NCBI GenBank assembly: GCA_036804505.1
Contig: DAIRSI010000016.1
Coordinates: forward strand, 32,891 to 96,890
DNA length: 64,000 nucleotides
Reading direction: 5' to 3'
DNA from: Phocaeicola_A sp036804505
GTDB lineage: Bacteria > Bacteroidota > Bacteroidia > Bacteroidales > Bacteroidaceae
In this document: positions 9,347 to 16,730 of the stretch, in pieces
How the letters are laid out: each line of letters opens with the position of its first letter
Numbering within the stretch: position 1 is the stretch's first letter
Program-made: the position numbers and the translations under genes
The notes under the pieces: generated by a model
What the model saw: the letters and a program-made list of their open reading frames with translations, nothing else
The model's database searches: none
Told to the model about the DNA's origin: nothing

Positions 9347-9708
9347 TGCTTCCATGCTTCCACCAAGTGTGTATATCACTGAAAATTAGCCTACTAAGTA
9401 TGTAAGCATCGATGTAAGCATAGTGTAACCATGGAAGTATGGTTACATAAAGCCTATACGTTATTTTTCCGGTTTATTGGTATCCATTCATGTTTTGATA
9501 TAATCCGAAAAGTCTTTCGGCTATACCCGAAAAAGAATTCGGATTAAGTCGAATTTGTTTTTGATTTATACCGAATGATTGCTCTTTCCTTGTTCTTTTG
9601 TAGGATGAAAATGTGTGGTAGTAAAAAATTTATACTTCCATTCATACTTCCACATATAAAGTACTCATTCACTGCCTACTACGCATCAGTGGAAGTATGG
9701 AAGCATAA
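9347..9708. repeat. Iteron-like clusters of TTCCATRCTTCC / GGAAGTATGG
   Basis: Copies occur at 9347-9363 (ATGCTTCCATGCTTCCA), about 9432-9442 (GGAAGTATGG), 9633-9653 (ATACTTCCATTCATACTTCCA) and 9689-9706 (GTGGAAGTATGGAAGCAT). The outermost copies face each other. CATACTTCCAC (9643-9653) and GTGGAAGTATG (9689-9699) form a perfect 11-bp inverted repeat. Confidence 0.65.
9501..9546. repeat. Nested palindromes
   Basis: TAATCCGAA (9501-9509) pairs with TTCGGATTA (9538-9546). Inside it CCGAAA (9505-9510) pairs with TTTCGG (9515-9520), and CCGAA (about 9528-9532) can pair with TTCGG (9538-9542). These alternative pairings suggest a structured site rather than a simple terminator; no T-tract follows. 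Confidence 0.5.
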
Positions 9709-9790
9709 AAAAACTCCATATGTAAGCCTACTATTCCTTAATATCTAAATTGTCGAGATAGATAATAAAGAATATTATGTTAGATTTACT

Positions 9791-10160
9791 GTGCAAAATG
9801 AGAAAAAGGGGCAATCGGGAACTCATTCTGCTTTCGTTACAAACGTAGAAATATACAACAAATCCTCAGATGCTGCTTCTGCATCAAGAAACCCTGAAGA
9901 GAGGTTGGACACCAAAGGAATCGTTGATATAAAACTACAATCATATTTTGATTCTGCAAACAGTTCATCTAAAATATTAGATGAAAACTGGGAACCTTTG
10001 AGCCATTGGAGCAGAAGGTGAAAAGATATTCTCAAAGTTGTATGAAGAAGCCGGGAAGTCGGAAGAAAAGAAATCGTTTGTCGATAAATTGAAACAGTGG
10101 GTGAACGACACATGGAAATATATTAAAGATACATATCTCCGTGGAGCAAGAGCAATGTAG
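9791..10160 (+). pseudogene. Polyvalent-protein fragment A (frameshifted linker)
   Basis: Two frames are needed. The first carries YFDSANSSSKILDENWEPLS, a degraded form of the SKVVDENGEPLV linker that precedes ADP-ribosyltransferase-like domains of phage and conjugative-element polyvalent proteins. After a shift near 10008 the other frame reads GAEGEKIFSKLYEEAGKSEE and a helical KLKQWVNDTWKYIKDTYLRG segment, stopping at 10158-10160. The sense then continues in a third frame with LQDFINMPLADLIKGTKL into the next entry. It has no credible start of its own and is debris of a much longer gene. Confidence 0.55.
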
Positions 10161-10171
10161 AAAACATAAGT

Positions 10172-11398
10172 TTGCAGGACTTCATAAATATGCCATTGGC
10201 AGACTTGATAAAAGGTACAAAACTGGATGGGAAGAGTGAAACTGTTCAAATGGATAAAAAATCATCAAGATTGTCAGACGAGGAGAGAGAAATTATTGAT
10301 GATTCAATGAGGGATGGGACTTATATGAAATCCCCAAATGGGAAACCTACCAATCTTGATAGAGATAAATGGGTACAAGTAAGAACTAAATCATTCAAAG
10401 ATTGGTTTGGATATTGGGAACTTGGGCAGAAGACGATTAACATTGTAAAGACAGGTATCGAACATGGTTTCAAAAATTTTGAAGAGGCCAGAGACTGGGC
10501 GAAAAAGAATATCTCCATGATTCTGTCTAATGATGAGACGAACGGAAAAGGAAATATAAGAATAAGCAATACAGCCATTGATAAATTCATTTCTGAGAGT
10601 TCGATTACAAAGAGCGACAGCAAGGACATACATCTAGCCGTGCTGAAAATATTGCCTGACGTGATACGTGAAAGTATTGACGCTGAACAGCATCCGGACT
10701 ACATTAAAGGCGAGGACGGAATCCGTCGCAAGGAGAACGGAATTAATCCAAATGTTTTAATTCATCGTTTGTATGGTGCCGTGGAAATAGACGGTCACAC
10801 ATATAGGGTGAAAACAACGATAAAGGAACTTCCTGATGAACCTAAGACAGATAGCAAAGTGCATAGTTACGAAGCAACAAAAATAGAGCTGCTTGATAAG
10901 GATCAAACAGCTCCACGGAGCTCGACCAGCACAACAGCACCAATCGAGATTACAAATTTACTAAATGGAGTTGAGAAATCCTACGAAAAAGGTAAAAAAT
11001 TGTTGGATTACTCAAAGGTTTTAGACGAGAACGGGGAGCCATTAGAAGTAAACCATGCAACAGATGGATATTTCAATACGTTTGAAAAAGACAAACTGGG
11101 TGCTGAAACAGACGGAAATGCAACCAATGTAGGGTTAGCTGCAACTTCACATATCGGATTTTGGTTCAACAATACAGATAACATTCTTAGTGACTTTCAT
11201 AGTAATAAAATGAATACTTATCTTAATATACGCAATCCAAAGGAATATAGCAGTTTAGAAGAATTGGTAGCTGATATGGATAACGGGAATGGGAATGGAA
11301 ATAGTAAAGAAGTATTAGACGATATACAAGGTGTTCTGGATAAAATGCATATTGTTATAAATAGGATTAAATTGAATCAAACACGCATTTTGCAGTAA
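10172..11398 (+). pseudogene. Polyvalent-protein fragment B: PBECR-like nuclease plus ART-like domain
   Basis: This is an open frame of 408 codons. Residues about 45-65 hold WVQVRTKSFKDWFGYWE, a signature seen before polyvalent-protein domains. Residues about 110-235 resemble the phage Barnase-EndoU-ColicinE5/RelE-like (PBECR) nuclease fold, with VLIHRLYGAVEIDGHTYRVK and SYEATKIELL. Residues about 284-370 carry KVLDENGEPLEVNHATDGYF and NTYLNIRNP, as in ART-type polyvalent domains, although the usual YHG triad is changed to NHA. The last 30 residues (SKEVLDDIQGVLDKM) match the middle of a different nuclease domain and shift out of frame near 11389. The first Met is internal to an older reading frame, so this is a relic although long enough to be translated. 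Domain names are from memory of motifs. Confidence 0.55.
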
Positions 11399-11670
11399 TA
11401 AGTAAAGAATATAAAGGGATTCCTCGTGATAAACGGTTACTAACGGCTTATGAAAAGAAAAACAGCGTCCTCGACAATACGATGAACACTGCTGAGACCC
11501 TTAGGGGCAACGGGAATGACACAGCTACTCCCGAAAACGCTGTTTCTCAAGACAAAAATAATGCAACTGAAACAAAAAAACAAGAGAAAGTACAAAAGAA
11601 TTTCTCCAAGCCCACTATCGAGCGGTTATCACAACCGCCCGTGGTGATGAATCTCTTCCAGAAACCATAA
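11389..11670 (+). pseudogene. Polyvalent-protein fragment C (C-terminal tail)
   Basis: From 11389 the frame reads FAVISKEYKGIPRDKRLLTAYEKK, then NSVLDNTMNTAETLRGNGND, a typical end of a PBECR/DUF3519-like nuclease domain, then a Glu/Lys/Gln linker to a stop at 11668-11670. It continues fragment B after a frameshift. Its final part (from about 11617) is the diverged copy of 14050-14276. Confidence 0.5.
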
Positions 11671-11842
11671 AAGCTAGAGAAGAATTATCCAAAGTTGGAA
11701 TCTGCAGGAACGAAAAAAATCCGAAAGAATCGTTGAAACTGCCGAATTAGATGAAGGTTGCAAAAATATTCTATATTATCCGAATGTTGATTACAATAAA
11801 AATGAAATATTTGCTGAAAATAGTACTAATGAAAAGAAAATC
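11617..11842 (+). repeat. Diverged direct repeat, copy 1 (pair at 14050-14276)
   Basis: The segment beginning ATCGAGCGGTTATCACAACC and ending in AGTACTAATGAAAAGAAA matches 14050-14276 at nearly every base, with scattered substitutions and small indels. In the second copy the frame reads TIEQLITTARGDESLPETIK; in this copy indels break it. It marks an old duplication of about 2.4-kb period inside the decayed element. Confidence 0.75.
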
Positions 11843-12179
11843 GAGACTTGGATAACTCAACAGCGGTCCAATTCCGCTGAGGTGGAAATCTCAAATCTCG
11901 ATATCGCTGCAAATATAGTGATAAATTTTAAGAATCCAAAAATATCACAAGATTGTAGGGATGATAAAAGATGCAGATAACTAGGTATCTACAAATCAAA
12001 AAGAGATTTTGGGTATATTACAAGAAAATTTGCCGAGCGAACTTGTGAAGTAGTTGGAGTATTATATCATAAAGAAATAGAAAGCGATATATCACCTATT
12101 CACGCAGAATAAGGAAAGAAAGGGCAAGGTCATTGTAAGACCAGATAGTTGAGGAAGAAGAGAGAGCCAAAGAAGAGTA
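11671..12179 (+). pseudogene. Degenerate polyvalent-protein DNA with no usable frame
   Basis: Short frames recall AAELDEG and IFAENSTNEKK (also at 14185 onward) and TWITQQRSNSAEVEISNLDI, but every frame is stopped within about 60 codons. Most of it is copy 1 of the 361-bp direct repeat. No start codon or ribosome-binding site stands out. Confidence 0.5.
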
Positions 12180-12192
12180 TTGTCAGGAAGCA
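11832..12192 (+). repeat. Perfect 361-bp direct repeat, copy 1
   Basis: Read base by base, 11832-12192 is identical to 13351-13711 (constant offset 1,519). The flanks differ on both sides. Identity in DNA that carries stops in all frames points to a recent copy or gene conversion rather than selection. Confidence 0.9.
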
Positions 12193-12720
12193 GCCCCTAC
12201 CTCATCGGTACTTTAGAAGAAAAGTACAAAGATTTTAATGAATCGGAATATTATAGTAAATTTGGAGAAGAATTACATAAATCAGAAGAGTATGACACCA
12301 CAGGAAAAGACACAGCAACTTCTGGAAGCAATCAGATTTTGCAAGGAACACAATCTGTTCTTCCCGAAGGAAGTACAGAAAGCGGTAACGAAGGAACAAC
12401 AGTTTCGCCTAGGATGCGAAGCGATACTACGGAAGGAACTTTACCTGAAAGCTCATCCGGAGGAGAAGTAGATCCTAAACCGATATGGAAAGGTCCTTTC
12501 GGAGATATTTAGGACCAATTCAAAGGAAAATCGAAAGAAGTAATAGCTTTTCTAAGGAAAAAAAGTGATGAAGTAGTTGGAGTATTACATCATAAAGAAA
12601 TAGATGGAGATATATCTCTTGTTTGGGATGATGGTAAAATTGGCATTGATAAAATAGAAAAAAACATCCAGAAGTATTAGACGATTTACAAGGTGTTATG
12701 GTGCAGTAAGAATTGGAGAT
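12180..12720 (+). pseudogene. Polyvalent-protein fragment D: Ser/Gly linker plus nuclease-like domain with in-frame stop
   Basis: The frame from 12180 reads through a low-complexity linker (GTLPESSSGGEVDPKPIWKG) to PFGDI, meets a TAG at 12510-12512, and continues in the same frame with DQFKGKSKEVIAFLRKK, then SDEVVGVLHHKEIDGDISLV and WDDGKIGIDKIEK. This is the start of a PBECR/DUF3519-like domain in which HHKEI/HPEIG is the usual core. An A-run near 12657-12663 then shifts the frame; the expected HPEVLDDLQGV is found one base over. A nonsense codon plus a frameshift make this a clear pseudogene. Bases 12238-12471 are also open in the +1 frame. Confidence 0.6.
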
Positions 12721-13000
12721 AAATTGTATAGGGTGAAAACCACTATAAAGGAACTTCCTTACGAATCTATAACGGACAACAAAGTTCATAACTATGAAGC
12801 AACAAAAATAGAGTTATTAGCTGGACAACATGGAGACGTCTCATCGACCTCTCCCCGCAATTCTAACAACTCTATCTCAGTTACAAATTTACTAAATGGG
12901 GTTGAAAAATCCTACGAAAAAGAAAAGAATTTATTAGATTCCTCAAAAATAGTTGACGAGAATGGAGAACCGCTGGAAGTATGCCACGTAATAACACGCC
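12696..13000 (+). pseudogene. Polyvalent-protein fragment E: second PBECR-like/ART-linker copy
   Basis: The text YGAVRIGDKLYRVKTTIKEL, VHNYEATKIELL, NLLNGVEKSYEKEKNLLDSS and KIVDENGEPLEV closely repeats residues about 195-295 of fragment B. At the left it joins fragment D at a short shared sequence (GTTATGGTGC), where one domain ends and the other begins. That is the mark of a recombination across microhomology. At the right the similarity stops after EPLEVCHV near 13000. Confidence 0.6.
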
Positions 13001-13140
13001 ACCGACTAAACTGCCACCCCCTGATCCAGAGATTCTTCACACCGAACCTCTACCGTTCAAGGATTGTCCCACCAAGCAGCCCAGACCGCTGCACGGTGGG
13101 CTTTTCTTTTTCTATAGGTTTTTCGCTACAAAAAAACAAG
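13001..13140 (+). other. Unmatched insert ending in an intrinsic terminator-like hairpin
   Basis: This GC-richer segment interrupts the polyvalent text. One frame gives a proline-rich peptide (PPPDPEILHTEPLPFKDCP) that I do not recognise. AGCCCA (13078-13083) pairs with TGGGCT (13097-13102), and CCG (13086-13088) with CGG (13094-13096). A T-rich tail follows from 13103, so it would terminate plus-strand transcription. Confidence 0.4.
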
Positions 13141-13500
13141 AATGATAAAAGATACTGGAATGAAAATCTTGTTGAACTAAAAGACAAGAACGGCAATAAC
13201 TTTGTCGTTGAGTTAAATACCGACGTTCCAAGAAATATATTTAATAAAGAGTCAATACAGATAAATAGTATAAGAAGCGTTTATCCCAAAGATAATGAAA
13301 TGATGTCATTAATTGGATAAACAGAGGTGATTTATTACAATACGCGGACAAAAAGAAAATCGAGACTTGGATAACTCAACAGCGGTCCAATTCCGCTGAG
13401 GTGGAAATCTCAAATCTCGATATCGCTGCAAATATAGTGATAAATTTTAAGAATCCAAAAATATCACAAGATTGTAGGGATGATAAAAGATGCAGATAAC
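13141..13500 (+). pseudogene. Polyvalent-protein fragment F (nuclease-domain C-terminus, one frameshift)
   Basis: The first frame reads NGNNFVVELNTDVPRNIF and IRSVYPKDNEMMSLIG to a stop at 13318-13320. The sense continues one frame over as WINRGDLLQYADKKKIETWI, then TQQRSNSAEVEISNLDIAAN. This combination (SVY.KDN, W...G.LL.YADK, QQ.SNSA) is the usual C-terminal part of phage-type nuclease domains in polyvalent proteins. The frameshift inactivates it. The last 150 bases overlap copy 2 of the 361-bp repeat. Confidence 0.5.
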
Positions 13501-13711
13501 TAGGTATCTACAAATCAAAAAGAGATTTTGGGTATATTACAAGAAAATTTGCCGAGCGAACTTGTGAAGTAGTTGGAGTATTATATCATAAAGAAATAGA
13601 AAGCGATATATCACCTATTCACGCAGAATAAGGAAAGAAAGGGCAAGGTCATTGTAAGACCAGATAGTTGAGGAAGAAGAGAGAGCCAAAGAAGAGTATT
13701 GTCAGGAAGCA
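13351..13711 (+). repeat. Perfect 361-bp direct repeat, copy 2
   Basis: Identical to 11832-12192. Here the left flank stays in frame with fragment F (YADKKKIETW), whereas in copy 1 the left flank is an unrelated ENSTNEKK context. Copy 2 is therefore the more likely original location. Confidence 0.9.
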
Positions 13712-13791
13712 TTCTATATAAGTGCAGAAAAATACGATATGTTCATGATAATTTAGATAAAACATTGCCTGAAAACTTCCTTAAGGAATAA

Positions 13792-14184
13792 CAATTTAAC
13801 GAATTAAAAACTATATTTGCTGAAAAGTATGAAGATTATGAAAACAATCGAAGAAATGAACAATCAGGAGCGAATGGAATACGCCAAGAAAGCGATTCTG
13901 TTCTGCAAGGAGAAAAATCTGTATCTCCCGTCACAGATGAAAAAACTGAAGGAGAATCCAAGGGAAATGGTAATAACCTCGATAGCGAACATGGAACTTT
14001 ACCTGAAAGCCCATCCGGAGGAGAACCAGAAGTAAAAGAAAAACAAACCATCGAGCAGCTTATCACAACTGCTCGTGGTGATGAATCTCTTCCAGAAACC
14101 ATAAAAGCTAGAGAAGAATTATCCAAAGTTGAAATCTGCAGGAACGAAAAAAATCCGAAAGAATCGTTGAAGCTGCCGAATTAG
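13792..14184 (+). pseudogene. Polyvalent-protein fragment G (acidic Ser/Gly linker)
   Basis: A frame open for 130 codons reads QFNELKTIFAEKYEDYENNR, a low-complexity linker with GTLPESPSGGEPEVKEK, and TIEQLITTARGDESLPETIK, AREELSKV. It then leaves the family frame; the expected RIVEAAELDEGG lies one base over. Fragment D has the same linker plan, so the two descend from one unit. There is no start codon at the head of the frame. Bases 13817-14035 are also open in the +1 frame. Confidence 0.5.
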
Positions 14185-14276
14185 ATGAAGGTGGCTAAAT
14201 ATATTCTATATGATCCGAATGTTGATTACAATAAAAATGATATATTTGCTGAAAATAGTACTAATGAAAAGAAAAG
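14050..14276 (+). repeat. Diverged direct repeat, copy 2 (pair at 11617-11842)
   Basis: This copy keeps a longer coherent frame (IEQLITTARGDESLPETIKA) than its partner, so it is the less damaged one. Confidence 0.75.
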
Positions 14277-14574
14277 TTCTTATAAAACCCAAAAAGGTAA
14301 GGAAATCAAATATGAAACCTTACCCCTGTTTACCGACGAAGACTTTTATACTGGACGGAGATCCGATAATTTACAACGGAAAGAAGATTTATCTAGAAAC
14401 AAACTTCGTAGATTAGAGGAAAGAGAAATATGCATCGTTGAGCGAGTATTCACAGAATCAAAAGCATTCAGTTTTTCAGGTAAAGAAAGGATAGAAAGTG
14501 TTGAAGATGTTGCATACATCTTTGACCAACTTGAAATGACTTCCAACGAAAACTCGTTTCTTGTAATGACATAA
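14185..14574 (+). pseudogene. Polyvalent-protein fragment H (truncated JAB-type domain head)
   Basis: The 129-codon frame holds ILYDPNVDYNKNDIFAENST, then LPLFTDEDFYTGRR, then FSGKERIESVEDVAYIFDQL and SNENSFLVMT. The ERIESVEDVAYIF segment followed by ENSFLV is the familiar start of JAB/RadC-like domains in large polyvalent proteins. The protein stops just where the catalytic part should begin, so the domain is truncated. The ATG used coincides with the LDEGG/K junction of a broken longer frame. Confidence 0.45.
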
Positions 14575-14995
14575 AAGATTATTTGGCACAAGACATCCTT
14601 GGATCAAAAGAAAAAGCCGTATTCCAATAAAGGAATACAGCTTTATAATGTGTCAAAGGTCGGCAGTTCCTCGAGAACTCATTTACAATCCCTAAAACTT
14701 GACTAATGAGAAGATGCAAGGTATTGTAAAGGGGTTGCAAAATTGGGTTGATACAGGAGAATTTACGGACTAACGAATCCCAATTATTAACCAACTAAAA
14801 CCTAAACAATAATTCTTTCTAAAATAGCCATCCTTAACACGTTACCCAATTTTGATTACGGAGACACCGATTTAAATGATAATTTATATTCAGACTCAAA
14901 AAAATAAAGAGCCAGATAAAAAATCCGACTCCTTATCTCCTGTAAAACAATGATTTTAACTCTTGTCTCTTTTAGTGAGACACACAACTCTCTCT
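14575..14995. other. Gene-free spacer with one terminator-like hairpin
   Basis: No frame here looks coding. AAAGCCGTATTCC (about 14612-14624) pairs, with one mismatch, with GGAATACAGCTTT (about 14631-14643), a probable terminator at the end of the decayed element. The rest is A/T-rich sequence beyond the end of the minus-strand susD gene. Confidence 0.5.
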
Positions 14996-16717
14996 TTAAA
15001 TGGTTGAATAAGGAAGCTTCACCCAGTTATAAGTATCTTCCCAGCCTGCATTTTGCTCCAGTACTCCGTTCGACAGAGTTATTTGAGATTCAGGTATCTT
15101 AAAGAAACCACCTCCTGTCTGTTGGTAACGAGTCATAAAAGGATAATTGGGATCGAACTCATAAACATCAGTCTTGCCTCTATTCAAAATCTTCTGTCCG
15201 GTTTGGTTATCAACAATCTTCTTAACATCCCCCCAACGACGTAAATCATTCCAACGCAGACCTTCAAAACAAAGCTCGTAACGACGCTCCTTCTTGAGAT
15301 TCTCAAGGGAATATGCTATTGCAGGTAATTTGGCACGCTGACGAACTTTATTCAACCCACTCAGTCCGTCAATAATTACTTTGCCATCTGTCAATTCACT
15401 ATGCATGAGCAGTACATCAGCAAAACGTATATAAATGATGGATTGAGTCAAACCTTGTTGTCTGTTGTCCTGACCACCGTAGAAATAAGCATAGGAATTA
15501 CGTAGGGTACCATCCGTATCATAAGCTCCACACCCCAAATACTTCTTTGCCAGCAAACCGGTATTTTCAACTTCTTTCGACTTATCTCCTACATACTTAG
15601 GTAATTCAGCAGCACGATCACAAATAGAACCTTCACGACGATAATCACCCGAATAATCAGGATCTGCAGCCCAATCCGTCCAAAGTTTCAAGCTGGCAGG
15701 GCCGTTTGAATAACCCTGTACGCTGAATGGAAAAGCAGCATCCGTGGTTTTGCGGGGATTCATATATTCAACGATACGATTGAAGTAAATATTGCTTCCG
15801 CTATTATTAGACATTTTCAAAGAGAAAATAATCTCTTTATTTTCATCTGTAGCCCATTCCAGATTATTGTTTTTAGCATATGGATAATCCTTAGCAGTAT
15901 AAGGATTAGTATAAGGCCACAAATTACGCTGGTCACTCAACAAACCCTGACCACTGTTATTTATACAATCTTCCAAATAACCTACCACTGCAGATTTCTC
16001 TACAGAAGACCCGTCGGTATTAGGCAGTGAAGTTTTGCCATAGAAGCCGGTATAAAAAAGAAATACTCGTGCCAGTAAAGCCTCTGCAGCCCATTTCGAA
16101 GCATGACCTTCGCCATAATCAGGATATTTAGCGGAAGGGAATAATGAAATAGACTTAACTAAATCAGAAGTAATCTGTGCATAAATTTCGTCGGCTGACG
16201 ATTTTGGTAAATTCTGTGCTTCTGTGGACAACACCAAAGGAACTTGCCCAAACACCGTTACCAAATCATAATAAAAATAAGCTCGCAAAAAATAGGCTTC
16301 ACCAAGCAACTTGTTCTTCTGGTTACTATCCGTCCATTCCGTAACATTATCCATGGAAGCGATCGCACTATTTGCCCGATAAATACCGGAATAACGATCG
16401 CTCCATATATTCTCGAACCAGCTGGTATAACTGTTCATCAATCGGTCAAGCCCTTGAGAACCCTTGTTACTGGTACTCCCTCCTCCGAGACGATCATCAC
16501 CTGCCATCTCGAATATGAAGAACGGATCTTGCTCAGGGTTTGCCAAAGACAAGTTAAACACACTGTAAATACCTGTAATCATTTCTTCCGCATCGACTTG
16601 CGATTTAGGAAAGTTAGAAGTATCCTTCTTTGTCAGGTTATCAGTGTCAAGAAAATCATTGCATCCGGCAAGAAGAACCAAACTGGTTGCCAATGCCATA
16701 TATTTTAAACTTTTCAT
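14996..16717 (-). CDS. SusD/RagB-family surface-binding lipoprotein
   Basis: A 573-residue lipoprotein (lipobox LLAGC, Cys at 19). SusD features in order are MITGIYSVFNLSL near the N-terminus, GEAYFLRAYFYYDLVTVFGQVPLV, SIIYIRFADVLLMHSE, LKKERRYELCFEGLRWNDLRRW, and FKIPESQI at the C-terminus. It pairs with the SusC gene 13 bp upstream. It is the last gene of the sigma-fecR-susCD operon and ends beside the mobile-element debris, so downstream enzymes of this locus may have been displaced (inference). Confidence 0.93.
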   Translation of the reverse strand: MKSLKYMALATSLVLLAGCNDFLDTDNLTKKDTSNFPKSQVDAEEMITGIYSVFNLSLANPEQDPFFIFEMAGDDRLGGGSTSNKGSQGLDRLMNSYTSWFENIWSDRYSGIYRANSAIASMDNVTEWTDSNQKNKLLGEAYFLRAYFYYDLVTVFGQVPLVLSTEAQNLPKSSADEIYAQITSDLVKSISLFPSAKYPDYGEGHASKWAAEALLARVFLFYTGFYGKTSLPNTDGSSVEKSAVVGYLEDCINNSGQGLLSDQRNLWPYTNPYTAKDYPYAKNNNLEWATDENKEIIFSLKMSNNSGSNIYFNRIVEYMNPRKTTDAAFPFSVQGYSNGPASLKLWTDWAADPDYSGDYRREGSICDRAAELPKYVGDKSKEVENTGLLAKKYLGCGAYDTDGTLRNSYAYFYGGQDNRQQGLTQSIIYIRFADVLLMHSELTDGKVIIDGLSGLNKVRQRAKLPAIAYSLENLKKERRYELCFEGLRWNDLRRWGDVKKIVDNQTGQKILNRGKTDVYEFDPNYPFMTRYQQTGGGFFKIPESQITLSNGVLEQNAGWEDTYNWVKLPYSTI

Positions 16718-16730
16718 ATTTCAAATCTAT

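Larger units (their letters stand above)
8906..9790. other. Gene-free, repeat-rich spacer
   Basis: I see no coding frame in this stretch of nearly 900 bases. It holds a strong symmetric hairpin (9062-9105), a tandem 19-bp near-repeat (9149-9189), nested palindromes (9501-9546) and four clusters of a TACTTCC/GGAAGTA-type motif (9347-9708). These are entered separately. It lies immediately before the mobile-element debris and may be the non-coding part of the same decayed element. Confidence 0.6.

Noticed and set aside
9347..9708. CRISPR array
   Set aside because: Motif copies are irregularly spaced, in both orientations, and lack spacer/repeat periodicity; no cas genes nearby.
9823..10633. 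Several minus-strand frames of 80-102 codons across the decayed region
   Set aside because: They oppose the polyvalent text and have no motif; antisense of A/T-rich debris.
11832..13711. Insertion sequence bounded by direct repeats
   Set aside because: No transposase, no terminal inverted repeats; the DNA between the copies is more polyvalent debris.
14911..14945. Terminator directly after susD
   Set aside because: Pairing of GAGCC with the GACTC side is interrupted by mismatches.
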